Assembly: GCA_025738555.1 (NCBI GenBank)
Contig: JAOVFP010000011.1
Location: 2,480,001 to 2,544,000, forward strand
Direction of reading: 5' to 3'
From: Cyathus striatus
Lineage: Eukaryota > Basidiomycota > Agaricomycetes > Agaricales > Nidulariaceae
Length of the DNA stretch: 64,000 nt
Shown: in pieces, positions 33,026-45,339 of the stretch
Layout of the letters: each line of letters opens with the position of its first letter
Numbering within the stretch: the stretch's first letter is position 1
Notes under the pieces: model-generated
Told to the model about the DNA's origin: nothing
What the model saw: only the letters and a program-made list of their open reading frames with translations
Database searches by the model: none
Translations under genes and position numbers: made by a program

Positions 33026-35297
33026 ATGTCTCAGAACCCATTGAACAGATCGCTTTCCAGAACATATCACGAAGCAGGTTCCTTCTCCGGAGCTCATAAT
33101 TTCCAAATACATGATGCCGTGTTTATGGATATCACCATCCCGAGGGACGATCAATGTGAGACTGCTTCCTTTATATCGATTCAAACTAACTATGGGCTCA
33201 CAAACATTATGGCGCTTTCTAGTAGAAGCATTCTATAAGCACTGCTCTCCTGCCGCTATCTTTGATTCAGATGAACGCGGCTCCGCATCAAAATGTCTCG
33301 AAGGAACTGCTCAGACTAGTTTAAATAGAATCCGTGACTGGAGTAACAATGAGGATGGACCACCAGTGTTGTGGCTTTCTGGGCCTGTCGGAACAGGGAA
33401 GTCCTCTATCGCGCAAACTATGGCCGAAGAATGGGCAGGGCGAAAGAGGGTGATGGCTACTTTCTTTTTCTCCTCGAAGCTTAAAGGTGCCAAATACTCA
33501 AAACGATCGTTATGGACATTGTGGTCAAATAAAATACCGAGCTTCGGTGAGAAGAATGCCCAGGGACTGGATGAAAATATACCCCTGGTTCTAACTCTTG
33601 CGTACCAATTCGCCAGGAGCATGCCAGACATCGGAACCCACATTCTTTCGACTATCCACCGTGATCCGTCAATTTTGAACGCAGTAATGTCCAAGCAATT
33701 TAATCAGCTAATTCTTCGTCCTTTACAGGAATTACGGCCTGAGTGCCGTTCTACAATTATAGTTATCGATGCTCTCGATGAATGTAAAAACATTGAAACC
33801 CAACTGGAATTTCTTAAACTTGTTACTTCCCATGCTTCCATGGAGAGTGTAGTCAAATTTTTAATTACTAGTCGTCCGGAACGCCATATCAGCATAACTA
33901 TGCGGAATATCGCCAGTTTTTCATATGTCGTCAGTCTCGAAAGAACGTCGGAGACTGACTCTGACATCGCCAACTACTTGAAGAAAGAATTCTCGAACAT
34001 ACACGAGAACACTCCCACTTTCCGATACGATGATAACACAATTTCCGAACTTGTCAATCGCTCATCTGGGCAAATCGTATTCGCTTCCACTGTTGCAAAA
34101 TATGTGGGTGATATCAAAGAGAATCCCATAATACAGCTTGACCATGTTATGGAGTCTTCGCCTATGCATTCTAATACCCGGCCGTTTCAAAACCTCGACG
34201 CGCTTTACTATAATATTCTAGTGAACAGCGGATCGAACCCTGATACCCTTGTTCACCTTTTGGGATTTATAATGGTGGCAGACGGGGAACTTTCACTACC
34301 TCAACTAGATAAGTTATGTTCCCTGCATGGAGGTGACAGCATTGTCAAACTTCGTCCATTACATGCGCTCTTGCGGATGCCAGGTGATCCATCCGAGATC
34401 GATAAAGTTCATATTCAAATCCTTCACGCATCGTTTGAGGATTTTCTTACGACCTCAACAAGATCACAGCAATATCATGTTGACGTGTCGAAGATACATT
34501 CTGAAATAACCAGCTCGCGGTTTTCAAAGAAGATAATTAGACTTTACCTTGCACCTAGTGAAGACCGTTGTGGTCCGATTGCGTTGGATGACGAAGCAAT
34601 AACTGAGACTTCGGAACAGTTACCGACGGAAACATCGATTCAGTCCATGTCACCCATTTTCTTCATTCTTTATACATTGAAAGAGCTAAATCCACTTGTA
34701 TATGCCGGAATTGTACTTCGGTTCTGGGCAGAGATTGTTCTATTACTTTTTAGTTGGCGTCGCCTTGCATCTTTCATATTCAGTGGCTATTTCGTGATTG
34801 CGATGATCATTGCTTGGATTTTGTTCTTTGCGGGCTGGGCTAATTGGTTTCTTATCCAATTCGTGCTTTCTGAACTACTTCCATTCCTCCACCCGTGGAT
34901 CATAGCTGTGGCACCACTCGGAATAATATTCTTGCTAGCAGGTTTAGCAGCCATCCTGTTTACGATCTTCCCGTCATCAGAAGTATGCCGGGTCCTAGCA
35001 AATTACGCTATGGTAACGTGTACTATGGCAGTTCTAGAAGCTCCACTTGTTGCTCCGCTGATTTCAAGTTATATTAGTGGGATAACTTTGCCTGTCCCGC
35101 TGCTTGAATTACTCAAGCTCTTTATATCGTCATTCGCACTCGTTCTGTGGTTTAAGCCTATATTGGAGCGTTCCATTCTCCGGATCCTCGATAAATACAC
35201 CAATTTTATACAAAATGATGTTTTAACTAGGCCACGGAGTTGGTGGGAGGGACAATCCGAAGAGGATATCGAAAACTCCTCACTTGCCAGTGCATGA
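33026..35297 (+). CDS. NACHT-type STAND NTPase with polytopic membrane C-terminus (about 734 aa)
   Basis: Two exons: 33,026-33,155 and 33,223-35,297. The 67-bp intron has donor GTGAGA, a CTAAC branch motif and acceptor TTTCTAG. Splicing keeps frame exactly (RDDQ-L-EAFYKHCSPAA). Residues about 1-40 carry the fungal GAHNFQIHDAVFMDIT leader. Walker A is GPVGTGKSS (97-105) and Walker B is TIIVIDALDEC (221-231). These mark an ATP/GTP-driven switch protein of the fungal NLR-like class. Instead of WD40, ankyrin or TPR sensor repeats, residues about 520-700 hold four to six hydrophobic segments (such as YFVIAMIIAWILFFAG and PLGIIFLLAGLAAILFTIF), then a soluble tail (SWWEGQSEEDIENSSLASA). No frameshift or internal stop. 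I infer a membrane-anchored STAND protein; the ligand and role are unknown. Confidence 0.88.
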
Positions 35298-35501
35298 TGC
35301 AGGATTGCTTAGGACTCATAATCTGGAATTCACAAATTATACATGCTTCATTCATTAACAACTACATGTGTGCACCTATGTCTACCTACTGACTATGCTA
35401 GTTATTCTGTGTTGGTTTTAAGTGATTGACCCATCATGAGACTTTGTAGTTTTGAACAAAATTGACCATTGAAAGTTTGAACATCCATAAATACTAAATA
35501 C

Positions 35502-37857
35502 TATGGAAAGCCGGACAACCACGCTCGACTACGTCAACGTAATCGAGCTCCGACTTTCGGCACAGGGCCTTGCCGCTGATCTTCGGTTCGTGTTTTCGGT
35601 TCAGCGCTCGTGTAGTTAATTTCAGCTTTCACTTCAACTTCAAGATCTAAAGCGATAGCACAAACCTCTCATATGTGTATTTTGAGAATACAGACATATA
35701 TTTACAACGACTAAAGTATTATTATTAAAGACCTTGTCCAACAGTGAACAGCACTTTGAGTTGGGCAGGCGAGCATTACTTGCATGCACGCTCTGGGTCT
35801 GCGCGTGAAAATTCGACTCTGAGCGTGAAGAAATGTAAAGTGAGCAAGAGACAATATTTTATCATAGATAGATATACTAGTATCCTAAATACACGTTGTG
35901 CTATTTTATATCCTTATGGTCTATCTAAAAGGCATATACTTTATTATATTCATGTTACTTTGTATGAGCATGAACATGATAGGTACTTATTCCTATTCGC
36001 GCTCGCGCATATTTGACATAACTTGTGTGTGAGTGATATATTTAAACTCACACTCAGTTTGTTTGAGTTCGAGAACATTTATTGTAATAAGTAATATTTA
36101 ATCACGATCATGCATGTCATTTATATTGAGAAAAACTTCTATACATAGTTGTACTCAAGTGATTTATACAGAACTTAACTGAATTGAGAGAAAGTGTGAA
36201 CATGCATAAACATATTCAGGTTACCAGCGATTTTGAGTGTGAGCATGATAAGTATTTATTTTCATGCTCACGCTCACTCTCAATTTAAAGTAAAAGACTT
36301 TGGAAGTGACGATGAAGTGTTGAGCGTGTGTGTGAAGGGTGTTATTATTCACGCTCACAATATTATTTTTATCCACTCACACACACTTACTGCTTGAGCG
36401 TAAGTGTTATACTCACACTCATGCTCGATTTACTCGATTTTCAGCATTAGTGTCATAGGAATTCCTATCATGCTTAAGCTTATTTCCGTCAATTATACTC
36501 ATGTAATAGTGGCTACTGGCCTCTTTCATCTACACATTACATTACCATATTTGAATCTCTCGCAAGTTGGTTAAGTTTGCATAAGTACATAGCGACATTC
36601 ATTACAATCCAGATCTCAGTAGTAGTAATATCGTATGTTATAATTTGGTGTCACTTGAATAGCAATCATCCTAATGTTAGTGGAGTAAGTAAATCATCTC
36701 AATACATTCGATTTTTTCAAAGTTATATAATAAGTAGTGGATTACATGATCAGTTGGGACAAAAGTTGACAAAATAGACCCATGAGACCAATATATATGT
36801 GTATTCAAGAGGCTCTTGGAACATGCCCATTAAGAATTTAAGATGATACAGAGATTAACGAGGTGACAGTGAAGATAACTCTTACGATGCCCATCGTTCT
36901 GAAGCTTTTTGTGTAGTTATCAGCTTTCTGCTTCGTTCTTGATAGCAATACTTCTTTTCCACGCTCTCTGTGTCGTTGTTACCCTTTTGCGTTGCCTTTA
37001 TACTCTTTATGTTTCTCCTAAGCTCTTTTCATTGTACTTGGACTCTTTGTTTTATGGTAAATCTATCAGCATTGATATTTCTTGATCTCTATTCTCTTTT
37101 TCGAAGCTTTCTGAAACTATATCGTTGTTAGCATATGTCGCATGCTATATGTATTCTGTGTTGGTCTGAGACTCTGTGAATCCTCCTTGGCCTCATTGTT
37201 AGCTCGTTTACTAATACAATGTTCAGAATATCTGTGTTTCTGTAAATCTATCCGTGCTATTATTATTTTCATGCTTCATTCATAATTTATCTATTTCGTT
37301 CTAAAGTTATCGCATACTATGCGATAACTCAATCTGCCTGGTACTTATACTTTAATGTTTCGTTTTAGAGAGCTCACGAGTTGTGTAGAGCAGGCATTCT
37401 GCCTGCATGGTAAAAATGCGGTTTTCATATCCGTTACCTCACTCCTTACATACATTTACCTCGTGTCGCTTACCTACATAAATGTCGTACGTACGCTTTG
37501 TGAATGTCAGCTTCGCATTTCCCCCCAACTTTCTCTCTCATGCGTGCTCACTGGATCTGAAGGGATGGACGGATGTGCCTCCCACTCGCATATTTCTTTG
37601 TCGAGAGGATACCGCCAAGCAAATATCCTCCTCCACAGTTGCTTCATTGTTTATATTTAAATGGAGTATTGTATAACAGCGAATTACAACACTTGACTCG
37701 TATATCGTAATTACTTTAAACTTAGACTGGTAAACCGGAATTAATTACGCGAACATCGAACCAAAAACACGAACCGAGAATCTTCGGCAGTTCCTGTGCC
37801 GAAAGTCGGAGCTCGATTACTTTGACATAGTGGAGCGTGGTTGTCCGGCTTTCCATA
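35502..37857. mobile_element. 2.36-kb TIR element, TATGGAAAG ends, 6-bp TSD
   Basis: The inverted ends are over 100 bp long: TATGGAAAGCCGGACAACCA at 35,502, and its complement ending at 37,857. Both include GTAATCGAGCTCCGACTTTC. A perfect 6-bp direct repeat, AAATAC, flanks it (35,496-35,501 and 37,858-37,863). The interior has GAGCGTGAGTGTGA-like degenerate repeats (35,760-36,430) and a C/T-rich tract (36,880-37,250) but no transposase. It is non-autonomous. Confidence 0.88.
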
Positions 37858-38393
37858 AAATACCATAGGTCCCTGACCTTGGAGAATCTTAGAACTTGCT
37901 CGAGAGTGGACTTACAACCAAGCAATGATCTGTATTGATTATATCCCCAATTTGAGCTACGCGTGGCTAAGGGGCAGGCATGCGGTTTAGGAATATCGTA
38001 CCCGATTCAAGGCAGATTCTTATCGTTGAATCGACGTCAGAATCCACTCGAATCATAGTGGAATCGGAGTCCGAATTTGCCTCAAATTGATTACTCTGAC
38101 CCCCCCCCTACTATGTATGTAAGCCCTGTCTAAGAAAGAAAATGCAACGTACAAAACGTCCTGGATCAGCTGAGCAGCTTACACGCAATGTAGAGCTCAA
38201 AACACCAAAAACACATGTATATAACAATACACACATATCCTCCTACACAAGCTCAAGGTAATCTATTCCACAAAAGGTATAAAAATACAAAGTACGGGCG
38301 CGTATCGCAACAAGTATCGTCCAATCAAATAAAGCTACAAACATGCCAATTATACGTGCTCCCAAGCAAGAACCACCATCGAAACCGATAAAT

Positions 38394-39434
38394 CTACAAC
38401 CCTAATACCCCATATAGCACACACACCACACCAACAAGAACAAGCATCGAAACCAACTCAACACTCCCCACAGAGCCAGACACTGAGATCGGGTGGTCTT
38501 TAATCAGTTGTGCGCTTTGCTCGGCAAGGCCGTACGTCGCTGATGCCAACTATCAAAATTGTAAGTATCAGTATTTCGTGTCCAAATCGTTGTACAGAAA
38601 CGATATAAACGATAGTCAAGGGGGAAGAAAAGAAAAATACATACATGCGAAGTAAACTCAAAAGGATACACACTCGAATCAACAACTCTAACATTCGCCA
38701 ACCCATGCACTTTCATCCTCTTACCGGCCACACCTCCAAGCGAACGAGGAAGCATCGCACAGCTTCCTGTTGGATGATACTGTGTTCCTGCTCCTTCATT
38801 TTTCGACTCAAGTAACGAACGCGAAAAAGAAAGAAAGGGTACCTTCATTCCTCAACCAACTCTCCCACTGCGTATCGCTCTGTACTCTCTCACCAGGGTA
38901 CACATCGTCCCCGAACAACTCCAAATCATGGAACACTTCGCCTAGTCTTCGTATCAATTTCATTCCTTGCCTTATAAGAATGATATCTACCCCACATCAA
39001 TACCCTATCCCCACAGTAAAAAAGGGGGGACGAACCTGCAGAATGAGAATAATACGCAGGATCAATGACAGGCTCATCGAATGGATTAGACGAGTTTATA
39101 TATACTCTTCCCATACTACCCCCTCCCATCAGCCCATCAAAGTAGTAAAGAGAAAAGAAATACGAACCTAAAAGGATGCTGCGAAGCCCCTTGAATACCC
39201 ACCACCCCCTCCCCAACCACACTCATCAAAAGCTCGAACTGCGGCACACTGGGATCACTTAAAAACTTCTCTTGGTGAAGATTATATAGGACTTTATACC
39301 CCTCCCTAACTTCACTATACGAGCCCAGCACGAGGTTACTTGATGCGTCTGCAGAAAGGATGCCAGAGGTGAAGGATGATAGGGAAGAAGGAGAATGCGA
39401 GAAGAGCGTGGATAGATTTAAGAATGCTATCGCG
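38394..39434 (-). pseudogene. GMC oxidoreductase, C-terminal half only
   Basis: FAD-dependent glucose-methanol-choline family, perhaps aryl-alcohol-oxidase-like. Minus-strand exons encode FLSDPSVPQFELLMSVVGEG, GSMGRVYINSSNPFDEPVID, the substrate-domain stretch QGMKLIRRLGEVFHDLELFG, and the active-site block TQYHPTGSCAMLPRSLGG, with the catalytic His before Pro, then LANVRVVDSSVYPFEF. A final exon, VELVSMLVLVGVVCVLYGVL, is a hydrophobic tail that fits a membrane or GPI anchor. Introns are short. The 5' half, including the FAD-binding domain, is missing: coding stops at about 39,434 and a dispersed repeat starts at 39,447. What remains is well preserved. Confidence 0.8.
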
Positions 39435-39446
39435 TTGTTTAATGTA

Positions 39447-39790
39447 CTTCGACGTGCTTGAGCACGACTCTGTTTTGAAGTGAAAAGGTAGAGGTGGCGT
39501 CAGCTAAGCTTGGCATCACCTTGAGGTGTGCTTGGGTTGGCTCGCAAGATATGGAAGGTGGATTAGTGATGTCATACTGAAACGATTTGCTTGGAGTAAA
39601 GAGATACAAGTCGAGCAAGCGTCGGGTGTCGGATCCTTCCCAGGAGCCAGAGGCAATTGGAACTGGCAAGGACCCTAGGACGGCGTAGGTACATAGTTTG
39701 ATCTCCGATGGACTCGAAACCCAACAGGTGCAAATAACCCACCGTCTGGACCTCCATCTAACTTCGCGACTTGTTCGTGACCCAAGGGGG
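39447..39790. repeat. Dispersed repeat, copy 2 (partial)
   Basis: Matches the right parts of 4,840-5,540 and 57,800-58,380 (AGCACGACTCTG, CAGCTAAGCTTGGCATCACC, GATCTCCGATGG). It begins abruptly next to the broken GMC gene, and similarity to 58,430 onward continues beyond it. It is therefore part of a larger duplicated block. Confidence 0.65.
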
Positions 39791-40066
39791 TGTCAAAATT
39801 TTTTTTATGACATGGGTGTCAGATTGAATGCGCATGTTTGAAAATCTGAATTTCTACTTATTCTTCGATTCTATCACAAGCCTCAGGCTTGGACAATGAA
39901 TGGTCGTTGTATGGTAACCGGGACACGTTCACCAGCAGTGAATATATATTTCCAGTAAATAAATTGTTTGCTTCACTAAGAGGATTGATGCAATCAACAG
40001 TGTCAACACCAAACAGTAGTCTACTCTATCTGCCGCTCTCGCAATTACACATTGTCCTGACTGCAT

Positions 40067-41389
40067 TTAAGCAGTAGAATCAGGCTTAGGAATGCTATCA
40101 TTCTTGAATCCGATTTCTGTGATCTGCGCAATTGTCTGTGAATTACACATCTTTCCTTGCATTACTCGATATATTAATATCATTGGAGACAAAACCTAAT
40201 TGATCATGGATGAGCAATTTCGTACAGACTTAAATGTTTCTCTCACCTGGATTTGTCCAGTAACTTGATAAAATGTTGGTCCATATCTTGTATTAGTAGG
40301 ATCTCCCCCAAAAAGCATTATAGCTTGAGCAATACCGAGAAGCAATTGGGACTCTGCCACCATCGAAGCTATACTAGTATATTCATTCCCATAACATGTT
40401 CCTAGAACCTTTTGAATCCGACAACGAAACAGCAGCAATCTTCCCACAATCAAAATGGTATGCATTATGTTCTGGAACAGGGTGATTGCTTCAAAAAGTA
40501 CCAAATAAAAATTACCATACTGATTATGTGAAGTCAGTGGGATGCTTTCAGTAAATCGATTTTAGTTGGAGATAATTACGTGAGACATAATATCCTGATT
40601 AGTTGGTGGTCAGCAACATTTTATGAATATGAATAATTGCTTTACACCAGGATCGAAGCCCGTTGAACTGGACATAATGAAAGCAGTGTAAGCACCAGTT
40701 CCTGATTCACAAATCAAGTAGATCAGCCACTTAAAATAAAGACACTGGGCACAGGGTGCCGATAATGTACCTATGGATGCCGTTTGAACTAGCGAAGAGA
40801 ATACAAATACACTCCATTTCGTATGCTTCAAGTCATGATAAATGGTGAAAAAGCGCCACATCTAATTAATGTGATCAGTGTTATATCGACTATTCTATTA
40901 AAGATCAGTAATTACCATGATGATATCGACAGTCCAAGCTGTTAACATAAAACAAACATTTTCCAACCACATTCCTTGTCCATCAAACAGGCCAATGTCA
41001 ATACTTGCCCGTCCGAAGGACAGAAGTTCCGAAGTTCTTTGTAAAGCCCCCCCAATTTGAAGGGTACTTAAAACAAAGGCCACCATGATGTACATCGATA
41101 AGGTCCGTTGTTGTGTACTGAGCGATTTTTTCCTTCTGAAAAGTATAGTAAGGATGCGCAAATATGCAATCGTAATTAGCACTATTGCGCCATATAACAT
41201 TCCAGCGAATACGTTGCCGTATATCCATCGCTTGATATATAAGTTCATGGAAGTTTCCACGTGCTCTGTACAATATTGAATGCCGGAATTGTACGCATCT
41301 ATGGCGTCGCAGTAGTATGTACCGTCTGGAGCACCAATTGGGGCGATAGCAGCGTCGCAGTAGATTATATATGATCCCTGAGCATTCAT
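40067..41389 (-). CDS. Seven-transmembrane-like protein, Agaricomycete type
   Basis: Four exons are visible. Exon 1, from 41,389 (MNAQGSYIIYCDAAIAPIG), has an extracellular-looking start and hydrophobic segments (FAGMLYGAIVLITIAYL, MYIMVAFVLSTLQIGGALQ, VCFMLTAWTVDIIM). Exon 2, from about 40,861, begins WRFFTIYHDLKHTKWSVFVF. Exon 3 has LFEAITLFQNIMHTILIVG and YTSIASMVAESQLLLGIAQA. Exon 4 is VLSPMILIYRVMQGKMCNSQ down to TAA at 40,067-40,069. The order, including WR.F.IY after the third segment and SIA.MVESQL late, matches a very common family of multi-spanning Agaricomycete membrane proteins of unknown function, from memory. The exon 2 end is not resolved. A broken paralogue lies at 58,776-59,614. 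Confidence 0.7.
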
Positions 41390-41399
41390 TGTGTATGAA

Positions 41400-42210
41400 G
41401 AGGAAAAAATTGATGAAACGAAAGTTTGATTATGCGCAGTTCCTGAGGTATATATACGTCTATTAGCGCAATGATCTGTTCATCAAGTTAAGAATGTACC
41501 CGCTTCGAAATGAAAATCAACGCAAGTGACAAGTTTTTCTTCTACACAAGATATCTATCAGTAGCTTGTTCTATCGGTCTTAGTAATCATCTAATGGTGT
41601 CTTTGATCAAACGCCAAAATAACTACACCATAATCACAGAGTTCACGAGGAACAGCTATTAATCTTAAATTATACGTTCTACATAAGGTAAAAGTGTATC
41701 TGACAGTGCATTTGGGCCCTACTAAAGCATCGATCTGTTCACAGCAAGTGATCACAAGCTACGGTCGTCTTTGACACCTACTATCTTATATTACAGTCCT
41801 CCTTCCACACATGGTATTATAAGTAGCTTGTTTTTTCGGTTTTCTGGGAACCATCTATAATGGTGTTTGATAAATCTTTCGAATGACTGCACTGTAATTT
41901 CGGAGTGCACTAGGAACAGCCTGTAATGTTAAATTAAAAGATGCTGTGAAAGGTAACAATGTATTCTACAGAACATTTTTGGATCCTGTATCGCCTCTTC
42001 ATCGTCTGAAGGCGCTCATAGATAGAGGGATGATATTTAATGCTTAATTTCCGAGCATTGGGTAAACAGTCTTAATTGGATGTCATACTTATGTGCCTGT
42101 CATTAATAGACATCTCGGGGATCGGTATGGTTCACTGCCACCTTAATCCTCAAGTAGATTACCATCACGACCTCTCCACACAGTAGGAGCTAATTTATTA
42201 TCCAACAAGC
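41400..42210. other. No gene seen upstream of the 7TM-like gene
   Basis: About 0.8 kb of AT-rich sequence with two loosely similar halves (41,570-41,680 and 41,820-41,930, sharing TAAGTAGCTTG-type and TTTGATAAA/TTTGATCAAA words). This suggests an old local duplication. No supported frame. Confidence 0.35.
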
Positions 42211-42216
42211 GAAGGT

Positions 42217-42375
42217 GGCTGACACCCCAGACAATAGTGAATCGGATCACGGTACATATGGTACACCCCGATGTTAACACCTTCTAAAAAAGGCTAATTT
42301 TCGCATCGGGGCGAGAACCACATTCTAACGGTGTACCATATGCAACGCGATCCGATTCAGTCCTGTCTGAGGTGT
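42217..42375. mobile_element. Small palindromic MITE-like repeat
   Basis: CACCCCAGACAATAGTGAATCGGATC at the left faces the complement of CACCTCAGACAGGACTGAATCGGATC at the right. The pair of arms is about 60 bp each, sharing CATATGGTACACC, around a short loop. A related left end occurs at 62,037 (CACCTCAGACAGGACCAAAT). No target duplication is proven. Confidence 0.6.
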
Positions 42376-42799
42376 GATAAGCACTTAAATGACTCGTGAG
42401 GTCTGGGTCCACATTCCAGCGATCTTTCACCTCTTCTCACTACCCCCATCCGTCCTCTTAGTCTTCGTTATATCACGAACCTTCCCTGCTTCCTCCCTCC
42501 TGCCATTCTCAAAGCACACACACTCCCTCCTGAACGCGTGCGTCATAATTAACACACAACCAAAAGCACTCAACTGTGTCCACAATAACTACCCAAGTAC
42601 CCATCCGAATGTGAATTGGAGTTGTGACGCCGAGGTTGCAGCAGCTGTAATACCGTTGTACGCGAGGCTTAGGGTCCATAGAGCGTTAGGAGTCACGTGG
42701 GTGATTGGAATAGTGGTTATATGTAATATCTTCAGAGTAGAAAAAGTTAGTTACGTCTCAAAGTCAAAATAGAGCGAAGCAACAGAGAAATAGTGCAAT

Positions 42800-43650
42800 A
42801 GGGAACAAAGAACGTACCCTAACCCTCTGAGGCTCGGCGAGGGGAAGTGTGAATGTCTCGGATTTGCGCATTGCAGTGTGCATGGATTGCCAGTTTGGGT
42901 ACACCTGGGTCGGGGTTAGTTTGTTGGTGAATGAGGGGTGAGGGGTGAAAATAGGGAGAATCGAGATGAGAACAGGGGAAATCCAAAGGTGGGTTGAGAA
43001 TGTTAGGTGGAGGGTGGAGAATGACGTTCGATGGGAATGGGAAAGTTGGATGAAATGGGAGTGATGTATTGATGAATGGTAGGTAGGTAGGTAGGTAGGT
43101 GAAAGTGACAGAGAATGGGGTAGAAGAATTACATGAGTATGAAGGATGGATAAATGACGAAGAGAGGACAGAAAGTAACAGCGGAGAGAGAAGAAAAAGT
43201 AACAGCGGAGAGAGAAGGAACAAATCAGCGAAAGGAGAAGGGAACAGCTAAATGAGAAAGGAGAAAACAACGAATAGAGAAGGAACGAAGCAGTAAAAAT
43301 GGAAAGAAATAAAAAACGAAATAATAACAAGAGAGGCGACATACCAGACCCATCATTGTCTATACCACCTAACAACTCAGCCCACACGCCCATCTCAATG
43401 GACGAATGTCGAAAGAGGTACATTGCGTTCATCTCTGTAGATCCTCCCAGAACCTACCACCTCTATCAGCTCACTCCCTTTGAAAACACGAAAATCGAAA
43501 AGGACATACCTTCCCTCTAGGCCACCCAATAACTCTCCCACCCAAATTACCCTGCGGAACAGTCTGATGCACCCAATCGTATTGTGTTCCTACGATACTT
43601 GTGAAAAATGCCCCAGAAGAGGTATCTACATCATCTATTAATGCGTCAGA
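42800..43650 (-). pseudogene. GMC oxidoreductase, N-terminal-region fragment (copy A)
   Basis: Minus-strand blocks in order are SSGAFFTSIVGTQYDWVHQT and QGNLGGRVIGWPR (43,640-43,505), MNAMYLFRHSSIEMGVWAEL (43,432 downward) and NWQSMHTAMRKSETFTLPLA (about 42,895-42,830). These are the segments after the FAD-binding motif in the family. The GGGxAG dinucleotide-binding start is absent. The intron between the last two blocks is about 430 bp and purine-rich (GGAGAGAGAAGAAAAAGTAA). It is paralogous to 55,780-57,640 and too broken to work. Confidence 0.7.
43079..43101 (+). repeat. (GTAG)n microsatellite
   Basis: Five to six GTAG units (minus strand CTAC) within the expanded intron of the GMC fragment. 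Confidence 0.7.
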
Positions 43651-44999
43651 ATCGACTCTGAGTTAATAACACTATGGGAAATAATGTTAGCTGAGAAAGT
43701 TGACAAGCAATGATCTCGGTGCGTCCTCTGACATAGCTGCCTGCCAGGTTGATGGCACGTCCAAGATGAATGCTGGATGGTCCAGCGAGATCAAGCGTGG
43801 ACAGGAGTGGCAGAGCCAAATCAAGCCAGCCAAGCAATGTGCTGCAGTGAGCGTACTCAAGTAGGCTTGTGTTACAGAATTTCATCAACGATTTCTCTGA
43901 CTTCTTACATATCTTACCATCTTTCCCAAATTCCTTTAAATCTCATGTTGAGTTCTCGAAACCTCTGGTCAAACTCAACTTCATAAAACAGTCTACAATT
44001 AGAATGACCTCAGCTCGACTGAGGCTTTGTTGTGACTCGTTGTGAACTTAGGCAAACCTCACTAGAGGAGTTCAATCTTGGCCGTTTTGTCGTGTAGCTA
44101 CAGACCAGTCGCTCAGCAACTTGACAGCAACACTACAATCCTGCCGAAAAGTTTAGCGCGCGTTACAAAACAGCTGTAGCTGTATCGCGTATCGCGCTTA
44201 TATCAGTCCTAATCGGTCACGTACGGAAAGTCTAACGACCACGCTCAAACGCATCAATTATAATTGATTTCCGGTGTCCGGCGCCGCAGCTTCTCGATTA
44301 GATATTACAGTCTCTGTTTCAGAATTTTACTTAAGCGAGACTGAGCACTTACTAACTGAGGCGTGGTCGTCCGGTACGGCGGTAACTAGTTATTTAGTTC
44401 GTTGCGGTAAAATAGAATAATATACCTATTAGCTTCGTTATAAACATTTTTGAACTATGAGATGAATGAACGATGTAAGCGATACTTAGCAGCACTCATA
44501 GTAAGTGAACCGAGTGCTTATTACATGTCCTTCAGCTTGTCCGAGTCTCAAGTTTGAATAATTTACGTTGATATGAGCAGAGGATGGCTCATATTACATG
44601 GGAGGTGTTAATAATGAATTATTGCCTGACCCAGCGCAGTCTGTCTTATGTTAAACAACAGCATGGAGTATAGATTGAAGTAGAACAAGTAAAGACCAAC
44701 ATAACAAAGCAGGTTATATAGACATGATAGCAGAAAGCGCAAAATCGAAGTATAATTAGTTAGGGCAAGTTATAAATGTCAGAGTGAAGTAAAGGGTACA
44801 AAAATGAAAGAACAGAGCACAATATTGAAGTAGAGCAAGTATAATACTCCAGAGATTGAACTAGAACGCCAAAATGAAGCTTATAGGCTATAGGAATGAA
44901 GTAAACTATAAAAGAGCGATGCAAAAATGAAGCACACATATGGCGTTCAAACTGCACATTTAATCATTTCCCGCGCCACTTCTTCTCGGTAGCGCTACT

Positions 45000-45270
45000 C
45001 TTCGGAGGTATGTCCGGCGCCATCTTTTGGTATTCACGCGCGCTCCTTTTGCATGCTCCGCGCCATGCTCTCGATGCGCGCGCCACTTTCTCAAGTTCAC
45101 TACGCTCCTCCCACGCTACTTTCTCAAATTCACTGCGCTCCTCCCGCGCTACTTCTTGGTCTGTGCCACTTTTTCATCCGCACCATGTTCTCGATATGCG
45201 CGCCACTTTCTCAAGTTCACTGCACTACTCTCGCGCTACTTCTTGGTCTGCGCCCCTTTTTGAATCTACA
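45000..45270 (+). repeat. Subterminal GCGC-CACTTTCTC motif array
   Basis: Repeated words are GCGCGCCACTTTCTCAAGTT, CGCGCTACTTCTTGGTCTG and TCACTGCGCTCCTCCCGCGC. Comparable arrays follow the ends at 7,766 and 59,615. Such arrays in other transposon families are transposase-binding sites. Open frames in all three forward frames here are an effect of the repeat. Confidence 0.6.
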
Positions 45271-45339
45271 GTGTGCAACGATCCACCAGCAGTTAGTAAG
45301 TTAAAAATGAGATATATTAGTATGTGCTACTAGGAATAA

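Noticed and set aside
33111..33222. Use of the ATG at 33,111 as the NACHT start
   Set aside because: The frame upstream of 33,223 lies in the intron. The upstream ATG at 33,026 plus a 67-bp intron gives the conserved fungal GAHNFQI leader and exact phase.
42764..43432. A 222-codon minus-strand frame as a distinct Ser/Leu/Phe-rich membrane protein
   Set aside because: It is a GMC exon read through an expanded purine-rich intron; the hydrophobic stretch comes from the CT-rich strand of that intron.
45010..45333. Three overlapping plus-strand frames of up to 107 codons
   Set aside because: They are produced by the GCGC-CACTTTCTC subterminal repeat of the inner transposon, in all three frames.
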